Positions 1 through 8,916 of a DNA stretch of 64,000 bases are shown here, piece by piece. How positions within the stretch are numbered: the stretch's first letter is position 1; each line of letters starts with the position of its first letter. The position numbers were made by a program, and so were the translations under genes. Under the pieces are notes generated by a model, which made no database searches, was not told the origin of the DNA, and worked only from the letters and a program-made list of their open reading frames with translations. Source of the DNA: Paracoccus subflavus (GTDB lineage: Bacteria; Pseudomonadota; Alphaproteobacteria; Rhodobacterales; Rhodobacteraceae); NCBI RefSeq assembly GCF_004310345.1, contig NZ_SISK01000010.1, positions 1 through 64,000 of the forward strand. The letters run 5' to 3'.

Positions 1-108
1 TTCTGTCGCATCAAGGACTTCCGCCGCGTCGCCACCCGCTACGACAAGCTCGCCTGCACCTACACCGCAGCCATAGCCCTCGCCGCTATCGTCACGTGGT
101 GGTTATGA
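1..108 (+). CDS. IS5-family transposase, C-terminal end (5' truncated by window edge)
   Basis: An open frame from base 1 to the TGA at 106-108 encodes 35 residues. They include FCRIKDFRRVATRYDKLA and end in TAAIALAAIVTWWL. This closely resembles the conserved C-terminus of IS5-family (IS427-type) DDE transposases, where the motif with R, Y and the final Trp/Leu is characteristic. Only the tail lies in the window, so catalytic residues cannot be checked. The inverted-repeat end of the element follows immediately. The family call is recognition from memory, not a database match. Confidence 0.75.
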   Translation, partial: FCRIKDFRRVATRYDKLACTYTAAIALAAIVTWWL

Positions 109-120
109 GGCTGGACCCTA
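106..120. mobile_element. Right terminus of IS5-type element and target junction
   Basis: Directly after the transposase stop comes gaggctggaccctag. Many IS427-type elements end in a similar GGxCTGGACCC-like inverted repeat next to a short TA/CTAG target. The left end is outside the window, so repeat symmetry and the target duplication cannot be confirmed. The stop codon of the neighbouring tetR-type gene (118-120, minus strand) sits on this junction. Confidence 0.5.
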
Positions 121-732
121 GTCGGACCGTTGCCCCAGCATGGCGGCGGCAGACTGGATCAGCGACAGGTTCTCGCGCGCGGTTGCCAGGAAATCCTCGA
201 CCTCGCCACGTGCCCAGGCCTTTGTGGCGGCATTGGTCGCGGCGACAATGGCGGCGGCCAGGATCTCGATCTGCGCGGGCTTCGCCTCGGGGCAGCGGCG
301 ATGCAGAAGGTCTCGCATCTGCGCGCGGCGCGACAGAACGGTGGAATTGCGCAGGGCGTCCAGCTTGGGGTCGGTATCGGCCAGGATCAGGATATGGCGC
401 AGCATGTCCCGTTCATCCATGAACCGCGACAGATGCGCGGCGATCAGGCGGTCCAGATCCTCGATCAGGATGCCTTTGCCCTTGATGAATTCCTCGGATG
501 CCGTGGCGGGATAGTCGGGCGGCGGCCCCATCATGGCCGCTTCCTTGTAGGGATAGTAGTTGAAAAAGGTCCGGGTGCTGATTCCCGCCTCGCGGGCAAT
601 GGCCTCGGTCGTGACATTCGCAACGCCGTCCTGCACGGCCAGGCGCACCGCGGCCGCCTGGATCTTCTTGGCGGTTCGGTAGCGGCGCGTCATGGGAACC
701 ATTGGATTACCTTCGATATTGGTCATGGCCAA
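118..732 (-). CDS. TetR/AcrR-family transcriptional regulator
   Basis: This is a DNA-binding repressor with an N-terminal helix-turn-helix around residues 20-65 (TTEAIAREAGISTRTFFNYY, typical TetR recognition-helix spacing) and a helical ligand-binding C-terminus. At up to 204 residues it has the usual family length. Several in-frame Met codons exist (732, 726, 702, 693). The one at 702 has GAAGG about 8 bases upstream and is a good alternative start. The ligand and target are unknown, and no transporter or enzyme partner is adjacent. The stop codon lies at the IS junction, so the last residues may be contributed or truncated by the insertion. Confidence 0.8.
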   Translation of the reverse strand: MAMTNIEGNPMVPMTRRYRTAKKIQAAAVRLAVQDGVANVTTEAIAREAGISTRTFFNYYPYKEAAMMGPPPDYPATASEEFIKGKGILIEDLDRLIAAHLSRFMDERDMLRHILILADTDPKLDALRNSTVLSRRAQMRDLLHRRCPEAKPAQIEILAAAIVAATNAATKAWARGEVEDFLATARENLSLIQSAAAMLGQRSD

Positions 733-795
733 AGCCTTGATGAGCGCAAGGGCGCCGTCAAGCGGCTTGGCAGAGCCTGTGTCCCGATGTCATGC

Positions 796-824
796 AAAAA
801 CGCCGCACGCGGGTGCGTGCGGCG
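796..824 (-). terminator. Rho-independent terminator of the DUF882 gene
   Basis: Perfect 10-bp arms CGCCGCACGC (801-810) and its complement (815-824) enclose a 4-base loop. Read on the minus strand the hairpin is followed by five T residues (796-800). It lies 31 bp past the DUF882 stop codon. Confidence 0.85.
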
Positions 825-854
825 CAGGTCCGGCGATCATGGGTCCAGTGACGA

Positions 855-1415
855 TCAGGCGCCCCAGTTGCGGACCGGACCGCAATCCATGTGAACGAAG
901 TTCGACCGCGAATACTTGCCGACCCCGCCTGCGCGACACGACAAGGCGGCCCGGTACATCTGGTTCACCGAACGCGACTTCAGCCGCAGATCCGCTGCCT
1001 TGCCAACCATGTGCAGGGAATTTCGCGCCACCCCGCTGGAACTGCGGCGCAGCATCGCGTTGGTGCGCGGCGACCGGTATCCCGACAGCATCATGTAGGG
1101 TTCATTGGTTTGCAGCAGCCGATGAGAGGCCGCTGCGACATCGACCGCCCGGGGGTCGATGCCGATCGCCTCGCCCGTGCGCCAGTCGCGCATGAAGATG
1201 TTGATCTCGTTCAGCGCCTCGCGGATGTACCGACCGTCCACCCAGTAAACGGTATCCAAGCTTTCGCCCGTCCGGCCCGAATACATGCGGATGCGGCGCA
1301 TGTCGCCCGCGCCTCGCAGCAACCCGAAGGCGTTCGCCATGACGGGGGCTGCCGCAACGGTTGTGGCCGCGAATGCACCAAGGAGGCTGCGGCGCGAAAG
1401 AAGGTCGAATGTCAT
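855..1415 (-). CDS. DUF882 / YcbK-like Tat-exported protein (M15-like fold)
   Basis: This 186-residue periplasmic protein belongs to the DUF882/YcbK family, which resembles the D,D-carboxypeptidase M15 fold and is thought to act on peptidoglycan. Starting at 1415 places a twin-arginine-like signal first (LLSRRSLLGAFAATTVAAAP). The upstream Met at 1454 would push it inward, so I reject that start. Family hallmarks seen are LSGYRSPRTN, a SLHMVGKAADLR segment with the likely metal-binding His and Asp, and a C-terminal NFVHMDCGPVRNW His. The L,D-transpeptidase gene starts divergently 300 bp away, which fits a shared cell-wall role. No enzyme activity is proven for most family members. Confidence 0.85.
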   Translation of the reverse strand: MTFDLLSRRSLLGAFAATTVAAAPVMANAFGLLRGAGDMRRIRMYSGRTGESLDTVYWVDGRYIREALNEINIFMRDWRTGEAIGIDPRAVDVAAASHRLLQTNEPYMMLSGYRSPRTNAMLRRSSSGVARNSLHMVGKAADLRLKSRSVNQMYRAALSCRAGGVGKYSRSNFVHMDCGPVRNWGA

Positions 1416-1716
1416 GTCAGATCGCCTGTCCCGTATCGTCTTTTTCCGCCACATTCGATGCGACGCCGCCGAGGTTATCCCCGGCTTCTTAACAATATGT
1501 CAAAAGACCGTGCGGTCAAAACCAGATTCGTGTTGCAAGAGAGTCGAGGGACTGCATTTAAGCGGTTCTTTGCCGATGGCGGCCGCTTGTGGCAAGATTG
1601 CCCGGCCCCTGTGGCGGCTGCGCAACGGCCTGGGCGATTTCCTTAAAAAGCCCTGTAATCACTAGAATAATGACGGTTTTCATGCAAGCATCGGTTATCT
1701 GGAATGGGGTGCTGGT
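1416..1716. promoter_or_regulatory. Divergent promoter region between DUF882 and L,D-transpeptidase genes
   Basis: These 301 bp have no convincing gene. They are clearly more AT-rich near 1640-1690 (for example the stretch around ccttaaaaagccctgtaatc), as expected for promoters firing outward. I see no operator dyad that I can name, and no exact -35/-10 pair is asserted. Confidence 0.4.
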
Positions 1717-3318
1717 ATGTGGCATGGGCTTGTCCTTGCGGTCTTTGCGCTGAGCACGTTCACGCAACCTGCGGTTGCTCAGCATTCCCTGGCTGTCAGC
1801 CCTGCCATGGGTGTTGCCTCGGCGCCACGCCTGGATTTCTCGGCTGAGGAGATGGCTCTGGCCCAGGCCGTCGCGCCGATTCCCGATCTTGCCTCTTTCT
1901 ATGGCGCCTACGGACAGCGCCCGCTTTTCGATGGACCCCAGGGCGCACTGCGTCGGCAGGCTCTGGCGGGGGCGATTGCCCGGGCCCCCTCCCATGGGAT
2001 TGCTGCCGAACGCTATGGTGTCCGATCGATGCCCGGTGTTCCCGGTCCCCTCGCCGATGAGGTGGGCCATGCCCGCATTCTGGCACGCTATCTTCGGGAC
2101 ATGACAGGGGGCGTCGTCAGCCCCTCGACCGTCGATCCGCTGATCCGGCGCGAGGTTCGGCGGCCACCAATTCCGGATCTGATGCGAGATTTTGCAGCCT
2201 CCGATGATCCGGCCAGCTTCCTTGAGGGACTGCAGCCTCGCCATCCGGCCTATCGCGCCCTTCAGCAGGCCTTGTCGGCCGGCGACGATGCCAGGGTTCC
2301 GGCAGGTTTGCCCCGCATCCTCGAGGGTCTCTGGCGGACCGGAATGCGGGACGACGCCATTCTGGCCCTGCGCGCACGGTTGGACAGCCTCGGGTTTGTG
2401 GTCCCGGCCGCGGATCCGCGCCTTTACGACGCGGCTTTGGCGGATGCGGTGGCCCAGTATCAAGGGACCGTGGGCCTGCCGCCGGATGGAATCGCCGGGC
2501 CCCGAACCATCGGTCGCCTGAATGGCGACACGCCCGATGACGATCGAGCCCGCGCCATCATCGTCGCGCTTGAACGGATGCGGTGGATGGGAGCTGATGA
2601 CCTGGAGGCCCGTCATGTCTGGGTGAACATTCCCGAATTCAGCGCGCGGATCATGGAGAACGGGACCGAGGTGTTTCGCACCCGTGTCGTCGTCGGCAGT
2701 GCCGAACGGGACCGGCAGACCCCCGAATTCTCGGACGAGATCGAATATGTCGTGCCAAATCCCCGCTGGAATGTGCCCCGCTCGATCACCGTCAAGGAAT
2801 ATTTGCCCCAGTTGCAGGCCAACCGGCACGCCGTATCCCATCTGGACGTGGTGGACGGCAACGGCAACGTGATCGCGCGTGATCGGATCGACTTCGGTCG
2901 CTATACGGCCGCGACCTTCCCCTATCGGATGCGCCAGAAACCCAGCGAGGATAATGCCCTGGGGCTGGTCAAATTCATCTTTCCCAACCCCTGGAACATC
3001 TATCTGCACGATACACCCACCAAGCATTTGTTCCAGAATGCCTCGCGCGCCTATTCCCATGGCTGTATCCGGATCGGCGATCCCTTTGATCTTGCCTATA
3101 ATCTTCTGTCGATCCAGACTGACGATCCTCGCGCCATGTTCCATCGCGCCCTGGATCGCGGGTCCGAGGCCTGGCTGAAGCTGACGCCTGCCGTGCCGGT
3201 TCATCTGGTTTATTTCACCGCCTTCCCGGATGCCACGGGCACTATCCGGCGCTTTGACGATGTCTATGGCCGCGATGCGGCGGTCTATGACGCGATCCGG
3301 CAGGCCGGGCTGGATTAG
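1717..3318 (+). CDS. L,D-transpeptidase, YcbB/LdtD type
   Basis: This 533-residue periplasmic enzyme should form 3-3 meso-DAP cross-links in peptidoglycan. A Sec signal peptide (residues 1-22, cleavage after AVA) is followed by a YcbB-like scaffold region, a peptidoglycan-binding domain near residues 225-275 ([20 protein letters not shown]) and a YkuD catalytic domain. The catalytic signature [10 protein letters not shown], with the nucleophile Cys, is near residue 450. Length and domain order match the YcbB subfamily rather than the short ErfK type. The stop codon is embedded in a 15-bp tandem duplication. The gene diverges from the DUF882 protein. Confidence 0.9.
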   Translation: MWHGLVLAVFALSTFTQPAVAQHSLAVSPAMGVASAPRLDFSAEEMALAQAVAPIPDLASFYGAYGQRPLFDGPQGALRRQALAGAIARAPSHGIAAERYGVRSMPGVPGPLADEVGHARILARYLRDMTGGVVSPSTVDPLIRREVRRPPIPDLMRDFAASDDPASFLEGLQPRHPAYRALQQALSAGDDARVPAGLPRILEGLWRTGMRDDAILALRARLDSLGFVVPAADPRLYDAALADAVAQYQGTVGLPPDGIAGPRTIGRLNGDTPDDDRARAIIVALERMRWMGADDLEARHVWVNIPEFSARIMENGTEVFRTRVVVGSAERDRQTPEFSDEIEYVVPNPRWNVPRSITVKEYLPQLQANRHAVSHLDVVDGNGNVIARDRIDFGRYTAATFPYRMRQKPSEDNALGLVKFIFPNPWNIYLHDTPTKHLFQNASRAYSHGCIRIGDPFDLAYNLLSIQTDDPRAMFHRALDRGSEAWLKLTPAVPVHLVYFTAFPDATGTIRRFDDVYGRDAAVYDAIRQAGLD

Positions 3319-3332
3319 GCCGGGCTGGATTA
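3303..3332. repeat. 15-bp tandem duplication across the L,D-transpeptidase stop codon
   Basis: The unit ggccgggctggatta occurs twice back to back (3303-3317 and 3318-3332). The first copy encodes the last residues and supplies the first two bases of the TAG stop. This looks like a recent replication-slippage event and does not alter the predicted protein. Confidence 0.9.
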
Positions 3333-3377
3333 CGGCGGTCAAACCGACTAGATCGCTTTCCGACAGGGGGGCGATCC

Positions 3378-4478
3378 ATGGCAATCACCGTTCGCGAACT
3401 GGCGCAGGCACTGGATGCACGGGCTTGGGGGGATCTGGACCTGCCGGTGACGGGCGCAGCCGAACCCGCCGCCACCGATCCGGTCGGACCCCAGGGCGGC
3501 ACAATCGCCATGGCCATGGCTCCGAAATATGCCGCCGCCCTGAAGCCCGGCAGCATCGCGATTCTGGCAGAGGGCATGGACCCCGAGGCATTGGGCCTGA
3601 GGGCGGCAATCCTTGCGCAGCGGCCGCGCCTGCTGATGGCGGGGCTGACGCGGGCCTTCGATCCCGGTCCCGGCATCGCACCCGGCATTCATCCCACGGC
3701 CATCGTCGATCCGTCGGCGACCATCGGGCCCGATGCGGCGATCGGGCCGTTCGTGGTGATCGGCGCGGGCGTCAGAATCGGACAGGGCGCCCGGATCGGG
3801 CCCCATGTGTCGATCGGGCGGGGAACGGCGGTGGGCGATGACGCGCTGATCCACGCGGGCGTCCGCATCGCCCACGGCGTCACGGCAGGCGATCGGCTGA
3901 TCGTGCAGCCCGGCGCCGTGATTGGTGGCGACGGCTTTTCCTTCGTCACGCCCGAGGAATCGGGGATCGAGGAGATTCGCCGCACCCTGGGCAGCCGCGA
4001 CGCGATCCGGCAGCAGCACTGGACCCGCATCCATTCGCTGGGCGGGGTCGAGATCGGCGATGATGTCGAGATCGGCGCCAACGCGACCATCGACCGCGGC
4101 ACGATCCGCGCGACCCGCGTCGGCAACGGCACCAAGATCGACAATCTGGTGATGCTGGGCCACAATGTCGTGGTGGGTGACGACTGCCTTTTGTGTTCGC
4201 AGGTGGGCATCGCCGGATCATCGCGGGTGGGCAACCGTGTGGTTCTGGCCGGGCAGGTCGGCGTAAACGACAATATCGAAATCGGCGACGACGTGATCGC
4301 GGGCGGGGCCAGCAAGATATTCACCCGCGTGCCCGCCGGGCGGGTGATCCTGGGCAATCCGGCCGTCAGGATGGAGACGCAGATGGAGATCCAGAAGGCC
4401 ATGCGCCGGTTGCCGCGATTTGCGCAACAACTGGCAAAACTTCAGGAAGCTGTTACACGGCTGTTGGAAAAAGGCTGA
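3378..4478 (+). CDS. lpxD: UDP-3-O-acylglucosamine N-acyltransferase, LpxD family
   Basis: This 366-residue cytoplasmic acyltransferase should add a 3-hydroxyacyl chain from an acyl carrier protein to the 2-amino group of UDP-3-O-acylglucosamine in lipid A synthesis. An N-terminal uridine-binding region (1-100) is followed by a long left-handed beta-helix of hexapeptide repeats (residues ~115-330, for example [20 protein letters not shown]). The expected catalytic His lies in [14 protein letters not shown], and GDGFSF is conserved. The start has a purine-rich site just upstream. It is not next to fabZ/lpxA as in the classic lpx operon but next to an acyl carrier protein and a ketosynthase, so it may be a second, specialised copy. 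Confidence 0.88.
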   Translation: MAITVRELAQALDARAWGDLDLPVTGAAEPAATDPVGPQGGTIAMAMAPKYAAALKPGSIAILAEGMDPEALGLRAAILAQRPRLLMAGLTRAFDPGPGIAPGIHPTAIVDPSATIGPDAAIGPFVVIGAGVRIGQGARIGPHVSIGRGTAVGDDALIHAGVRIAHGVTAGDRLIVQPGAVIGGDGFSFVTPEESGIEEIRRTLGSRDAIRQQHWTRIHSLGGVEIGDDVEIGANATIDRGTIRATRVGNGTKIDNLVMLGHNVVVGDDCLLCSQVGIAGSSRVGNRVVLAGQVGVNDNIEIGDDVIAGGASKIFTRVPAGRVILGNPAVRMETQMEIQKAMRRLPRFAQQLAKLQEAVTRLLEKG

Positions 4479-4491
4479 AGCAGGAGGCGTC

Positions 4492-4758
4492 ATGAACGAC
4501 CAGATCAGAAACCGCATCCGGGCGATCATCGCCGAACAGGCCATGTTGGAGCCCGAGCAGATTTCCGACGATTCCACCCCCACCGAACTGGGCATCGACA
4601 GCCTCGGGCTGGTCGAGTCCATCTTTGCGCTGGAGGAGGAGTTCGACATTTCCATTCCCTTCAACGCCAACGAACCCGACAAGTCCGACTTCGACATCTC
4701 GACCATGGGAACCATCATGGCGGCGGTCGAACGTCTGGTGGCGCAAAAGGCCGCATGA
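4492..4758 (+). CDS. Acyl carrier protein (dedicated, non-housekeeping type)
   Basis: This 88-residue carrier has the phosphopantetheine attachment Ser in GIDSLGLVES (near residue 38). The start at 4492 follows a strong AGGAGG site; an upstream in-frame Met at 4420 overlaps lpxD and lacks such a site. The protein is more divergent than housekeeping AcpP and has an acidic insert (NEPDKSDFD). The gene begins 13 bp after lpxD and overlaps the ketosynthase by ATGA, so the three are almost certainly one operon. I infer that it carries the acyl chain made by the ketosynthase. Similarity to AcpXL of rhizobia is a possibility only. Confidence 0.88.
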   Translation: MNDQIRNRIRAIIAEQAMLEPEQISDDSTPTELGIDSLGLVESIFALEEEFDISIPFNANEPDKSDFDISTMGTIMAAVERLVAQKAA

Positions 4759-6002
4759 CCCTGGACAGCACCAGCCGCGCCGCGGGCAATGGCGGACGCC
4801 GGGTCGTCATCACCGGGGCGGGCACGATCAATGCGCTTGGCCACGATGTGCCCGCCACCCTGACGGCCTTTCGCGAAGGGCGCTGCGGCATCAGCCAGCT
4901 TGATTTCCAGGATGTTGACCGCTTGTCGATCCAGATCGGTGCACAGGTCCACGACTGGCGGGCCGAGGATTATTTCAACCGCCAGCAGATCCTGCTTTAC
5001 GACAAGTTCACCCAGTTCACCCTGCTGGCGGCCAAGCAGGCCGTCGCCCAGTCTGGACTGGATTTCCAGGGCGAACTGGGCCTTTGTTCAGGGGTTGTCC
5101 TGGGCACTGCGGGCGGCGGGCTGAACACCTGGGACGAAAACTATCGCGCCGTCTATGAGGAAGGAAAGAACCGCGTCCATCCCTTTGTGGTGCCCAAGCT
5201 GATGAACAACGCCGCCGCCAGCCATGTCAGCATGGAATTCGGCCTCCGCGGGCCGGCCTTTACGGTGGCGACCGCCTGCGCCAGTTCCAACCACGCGATG
5301 GGCCTGGCCTTCCAGATGGTTCGGTCGGGGGCTGCGCGCGTCATGCTGACCGGCGGATCCGAGGCGATGCTGTGTTTCGGCGGCGTCAAGGCGTGGGAGG
5401 GGCTGCGCGTCATGTCCAGGGATGCCTGCCGCCCGTTTTCCGCCAACCGCAACGGCATGGTTCAGGGCGAAGGCGCGGGCGTCTTTGTCTTCGAGGATTA
5501 CGAAAACGCCCGCGCGCGCGGCGCCGACATCCTGGCCGAGGTGGTGGGATTTGCCATGTCCTCTGACGCGCAGGACATCGTCATGCCCTCGGCCCAGGGG
5601 GCGGAACGGGCGATCACCGGGGCGCTGAAGGATGCAGGGCTGAATCCCGAAAGCGTGGGCTATATCAATGCCCATGGCACCGGTACGGCGGCCAACGACA
5701 AGACGGAATGCGCCGCCGTGGCCCATGCCTTCGGCCATCATGCCGACCGGCTGATGATCTCGTCCACCAAGGCGATGCATGGCCATATCATCGGCGGCAC
5801 CGGTGCGGTCGAACTGTTGGCCTGCATCATGGCGCTGAGGGATGGCGTGATCGCGCCCACCATCAACTATCAGGAACCCGACCCGGAATGCGCCCTCGAC
5901 GTGGTTCCGAACGAGGCCCGAGAGGCCCGTGTGGACGCCGTGCTGTCCAATGCCTTTGCCTTTGGCGGCCTGAACGCAGTGATCGCGCTGCGACGCATCT
6001 GA
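4755..6002 (+). CDS. 3-oxoacyl-ACP synthase, KAS II (FabF-like)
   Basis: This 415-residue condensing enzyme elongates acyl-ACP by decarboxylative condensation with malonyl-ACP. The Cys-His-His triad is visible: Cys in VATACASSNHAMG (~residue 176), His in NAHGTGTAANDKTE (~303), and His in KAMHGHIIGGTGAVE (~342). The C-terminal FGGLNA motif is also present. Its ATG overlaps the stop of the acyl carrier gene (ATGA), indicating translational coupling. With LpxD and the carrier upstream, it probably makes a special fatty chain for lipid A or another envelope lipid. The substrate is inferred from context. Confidence 0.9.
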   Translation: MTLDSTSRAAGNGGRRVVITGAGTINALGHDVPATLTAFREGRCGISQLDFQDVDRLSIQIGAQVHDWRAEDYFNRQQILLYDKFTQFTLLAAKQAVAQSGLDFQGELGLCSGVVLGTAGGGLNTWDENYRAVYEEGKNRVHPFVVPKLMNNAAASHVSMEFGLRGPAFTVATACASSNHAMGLAFQMVRSGAARVMLTGGSEAMLCFGGVKAWEGLRVMSRDACRPFSANRNGMVQGEGAGVFVFEDYENARARGADILAEVVGFAMSSDAQDIVMPSAQGAERAITGALKDAGLNPESVGYINAHGTGTAANDKTECAAVAHAFGHHADRLMISSTKAMHGHIIGGTGAVELLACIMALRDGVIAPTINYQEPDPECALDVVPNEAREARVDAVLSNAFAFGGLNAVIALRRI

Positions 6003-6017
6003 TCGTATAAGGGGCAT

Positions 6018-6044
6018 GGCCGCGCCCCGATCGGGGGCGCGGCC
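6018..6044. terminator. Hairpin between convergent KAS and IalB genes
   Basis: The 11-bp perfect inverted repeat GGCCGCGCCCC / GGGGCGCGGCC has a 5-base loop and lies between two converging genes. There is no clear T-run on either side, so it may work as a weak or Rho-assisted bidirectional terminator. Confidence 0.6.
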
Positions 6045-6054
6045 GGCTGGCTGC

Positions 6055-6882
6055 TCAGTCGGCCGGCGCATCCTCGGCGGGTGCTTCGGCCGCAGGGGCT
6101 TCCGCCGCCGGCGCTTCCGTTTCTGGGGCATCGGCCGCCGGGACCGGTTCGGCGGCATAGGCCGCCAAGGCGTCGAAGGCTGCGGTGAATCCCGACAACG
6201 AAACGGTCAGGCGGACCGGGTTTTCACGATCCCCGCCAAAGGGCAGCAGGCTGACGGTTGCCGTGCTGCCGCGCTTCAATGCCGTGACTTCGGCTTCTGT
6301 AAAGCCCAGACGCGACACGCAGCCTACCGGCGCGCAGAAGCTGAAGGGATAACCGTTCGGTTCGGCATTGCCGACGGCAAAGCCAAGCCCCTGGATCAGG
6401 TCGGTTTCCAGCGGCGCAACCAGGGTGGCGCCGGCCGCGACATCCCCATTGGTCAGCGGGATGACGGTCATTTCGGCAACCGAATTGCCCTCGTCATCCT
6501 GCAGCAACTGATAGAGTTCGCAAGGATCCTTGCCCTGTTCGGCTTTGAGGCAGCGGGTCGTCCAGTCGTCGTCGGTGGATTTGGCGTAATACTGCCCGAC
6601 CTGCGGATCGGCGTTGTCGGAAGGCGCGGCGGCCGCGTCGGCAGCCGGCGGCGCGTCAGAAGCTGGCGGGGCGTCAGAAGCTGGCGGGGCGGACGGTTCC
6701 CCTTGCGCCGGCGCCGCCTCTGCCGGAGCCTGGGGGGCAGCCGGTGCTTCCCCAGCCGGTGCGTCCTGAGTCTCCTGGGCAGGCTGCCCGGCAGGTTCTG
6801 GCGATGCGGCATCCTGTGCGAAGGCCGGAACTGCAACCAGGGCAAGCGCGGCCAGAAGGGCCTGCGAGGGTTTGATCGGCAT
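6055..6882 (-). CDS. Invasion-associated locus B (IalB) family periplasmic protein
   Basis: This 275-residue exported protein starts at 6882, chosen because AAGGGA lies about 10 bases upstream and the signal peptide (MPIKPSQALLAALALVAVPA) then comes first. A low-complexity Ala/Pro/Glu linker (~20-90) precedes the IalB domain. The domain shows WTTRCLKAEQGKDPCELYQ, PLTNGD and FCAPVGCVSRLGF, with the paired cysteines typical of the family. A second Ala/Glu-rich tail ends the protein. IalB was named from Bartonella erythrocyte invasion. In free-living alphaproteobacteria the role is unknown, probably envelope-related. The long Ala/Pro repeats at both ends are unusual. Confidence 0.85.
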   Translation of the reverse strand: MPIKPSQALLAALALVAVPAFAQDAASPEPAGQPAQETQDAPAGEAPAAPQAPAEAAPAQGEPSAPPASDAPPASDAPPAADAAAAPSDNADPQVGQYYAKSTDDDWTTRCLKAEQGKDPCELYQLLQDDEGNSVAEMTVIPLTNGDVAAGATLVAPLETDLIQGLGFAVGNAEPNGYPFSFCAPVGCVSRLGFTEAEVTALKRGSTATVSLLPFGGDRENPVRLTVSLSGFTAAFDALAAYAAEPVPAADAPETEAPAAEAPAAEAPAEDAPAD

Positions 6883-7054
6883 GGTCAATGTGATCCCTTT
6901 GCTGAATGCGTCCACGCGGCCTAGCATGTCCCATCGGCGCTGTCAGGCGGCGATCGGCGCCCGGCCTTCACCAAGCCTTGACCGTGCGAATCCTTGCCGG
7001 TCAGGGAAATCTCATCGGACCTTGGCCGATAGTGGTCCGTGGCTGGAATTGGAA

Positions 7055-7079
7055 AGGGTCGTGGATGAACCACGACCCT
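7055..7079 (-). terminator. Perfect hairpin upstream of the IalB gene
   Basis: Arms AGGGTCGTGG (7055-7064) and CCACGACCCT (7070-7079) enclose a 5-base loop. On the minus strand the hairpin is followed only by TTTCC, so termination would be weak. It sits downstream of the candidate small RNA and upstream of ialB. It could be a second RNA end or a stabilising structure in the ialB leader. Confidence 0.4.
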
Positions 7080-7187
7080 GGCGCCCTTGGCGCATTCCCC
7101 CTGCCGGACTGGCCGGTCATCATTGATGGGCACGCTAGTCTCGCAGCCTCCGTCCGTCAACTGTCCAGTCGGGCAGGTCCGGCCATG

Positions 7188-7300
7188 AAAAAAGCCGCGC
7201 CCGAAGGCGCGGCAGTCCAACAGGGAGGAAGGTTCGCGCATCAACGACCGTGGATGCCGAACGATTCCCATACTGGCATGAAGGTCTTAAAATAGTATTG
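7188..7300 (-). ncRNA. Candidate small RNA with CCTTCCTCCC anti-Shine-Dalgarno motif
   Basis: On the minus strand a strong Rho-independent terminator (arms GCCGCGCC/GGCGCGGC at 7194-7213, then six T at 7188-7193) closes a short region without a normal gene. Just before it, at 7223-7232, the transcript would read CCUUCCUCCC. This matches the pyrimidine-rich motif of CcsR-type small RNAs of Rhodobacter. A 12-codon ORF (7241-7279, MPVWESFGIHGR) lies in the 5' part. The AT-rich stretch at about 7285-7300 may hold a -10 box, so the 5' end is approximate. Existence is inferred from terminator, motif and position; no homolog search was possible. Confidence 0.45.
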
Positions 7301-7353
7301 TCGCGGCGAACGCCGGATCGCGGCATTCGGCAACACCACGAATGGGGACAGGC

Positions 7354-8916
7354 ATGGCTGGCGTTGTGGATGGAACCGCGAACACGATTTTCGTCGGCGG
7401 TGCCGGGCAGGATCACGCGGTTCCCCAGGCGCTGCTGCTGAAATACGCAAATCGCCATGGCCTGATCGCAGGGGCCACGGGCACCGGCAAGACCGTGACG
7501 CTTCAAACGCTGGCCGAAAGCCTGTCCCTGGCGGGAGTCCCGGTGTTTCTTGCCGATGTAAAAGGCGATCTGGCCGGCATGGCGCAGCCCGGCAGCGGGG
7601 ATGGCACGCACCATCAGGCCTTCGCCGACCGGGCCGCGCAGATCGGCCTGATGCTGGATTATCAGGCGTTTCCGGTGACGTTCTGGGATGTCTGGGGCGA
7701 CAAGGGCCACCCCGTCCGCACGACGCCTGCCGAGATGGGGCCGCTGCTGCTGTCGCGCCTGATGGGCCTGACGGAGGCGCAGGAAGGGGTGATGAACATT
7801 GCCTTTCGGGTGGCCGACGCGCAGGGGCTGGCGCTTCTGGATCTCGAGGACTTACGGGCCCTGCTGGTCTGGGTCGGCCAAAACGCGGCCGACCTGTCGC
7901 TGCAATATGGCAATGTCGGCACGACCAGCGTTGGCGCCATCCAGCGAGCGCTGCTGGTCCTGGAAAATCAGGGCGGCGACCGGCTGTTCGGCGAGCCGGC
8001 GCTGGAATTGGCCGATATGATCCGGCAGGATGCATCAGGCAAGGGGATGATCAATATCCTTGCCGCCGACCGGCTTATGACGTCGCCCCGGCTGTATGCG
8101 ACATTCCTGCTGTGGCTGCTGTCGGAGCTATTCGAGCAACTGCCCGAGGTGGGCGATTCCGATCGCCCGCGCGTTGCGTTCTTCTTTGACGAAGCGCATC
8201 TGCTGTTCGATGGCGCGCCCAGGATTCTGGTGGAAAAGGTCGAACAGGTCGCACGGCTGATCCGGTCCAAGGGCGTCAGCCTGTGGTTCGTCAGCCAGAA
8301 CCCGGCCGATATTCCCGAAAGGGTTCTGGGCCAGCTTGGCAACCGCATCCAGCACGCGCTGCGCGCCTTTACCCCCAAGGATCAGAAGGCCCTGCGCATG
8401 GCCGCCGAGAATTACCGCCCCAATCCTGAATTCGACACGGCCGACGCCATCCAGCATGTCGGCATCGGCGAGGCAGTGACCTCCTTGCTCGAGGCAAAGG
8501 GCGTGCCGGGCATCGCGCAACGTACCCTGATCCGCCCGCCTTTCAGCCGCATGGGACCGGTTTCGGACGCCGAGCGGGCCGAGCTGATCAGCGCATCCCC
8601 CATGGGCCTGAAATACGGCCGCACGATCGACCGCGATTCGGCCCACGAAATTCTGGCCCGGCGGGCCGCCGGGGCTGCAACGGCCCAAGGCCAGGCCCCT
8701 GCAGACGATGCGGGGCTGTTCGACATGGACCGCCGCGAATACCGCAACGCCCGCCGATCCGAGCCGCGCGAGGATATCCAGCCGCCGCGCGGTCGGTCAT
8801 CGCGCAGCGACTCGATCGTCGAAACCTTTGGCAAAAGTCTTGCCCGGCAACTGGGCACGAAGTCGGGACAGGCCATCGTCAGGGGCGTGCTGGGATCGCT
8901 GCTGCGGGGACGCTGA
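7354..8916 (+). CDS. HerA-like ATPase, DUF853 family
   Basis: This 520-residue P-loop ATPase of the FtsK/HerA superfamily (DUF853, YjgR-like) has Walker A GATGTGKT near residue 40 and Walker B VAFFFDEAHLLF near 280. An arginine-rich region near 315 (VSQNPADIPERVLGQLGNRI) is typical of this family. The start at 7354 has GGGGACAGG upstream; the ATG at 7342 has none. The family is widespread and its cellular role is not settled; DNA translocation or processing is inferred from the HerA relation. The C-terminal ~70 residues are charged and low-complexity. The 3' end overlaps a convergent small gene. Confidence 0.88.
   Translation: MAGVVDGTANTIFVGGAGQDHAVPQALLLKYANRHGLIAGATGTGKTVTLQTLAESLSLAGVPVFLADVKGDLAGMAQPGSGDGTHHQAFADRAAQIGLMLDYQAFPVTFWDVWGDKGHPVRTTPAEMGPLLLSRLMGLTEAQEGVMNIAFRVADAQGLALLDLEDLRALLVWVGQNAADLSLQYGNVGTTSVGAIQRALLVLENQGGDRLFGEPALELADMIRQDASGKGMINILAADRLMTSPRLYATFLLWLLSELFEQLPEVGDSDRPRVAFFFDEAHLLFDGAPRILVEKVEQVARLIRSKGVSLWFVSQNPADIPERVLGQLGNRIQHALRAFTPKDQKALRMAAENYRPNPEFDTADAIQHVGIGEAVTSLLEAKGVPGIAQRTLIRPPFSRMGPVSDAERAELISASPMGLKYGRTIDRDSAHEILARRAAGAATAQGQAPADDAGLFDMDRREYRNARRSEPREDIQPPRGRSSRSDSIVETFGKSLARQLGTKSGQAIVRGVLGSLLRGR

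Noticed and set aside
1558..3384. 608-codon open frame on the minus strand
   Set aside because: It is antisense to the clearly identified L,D-transpeptidase.
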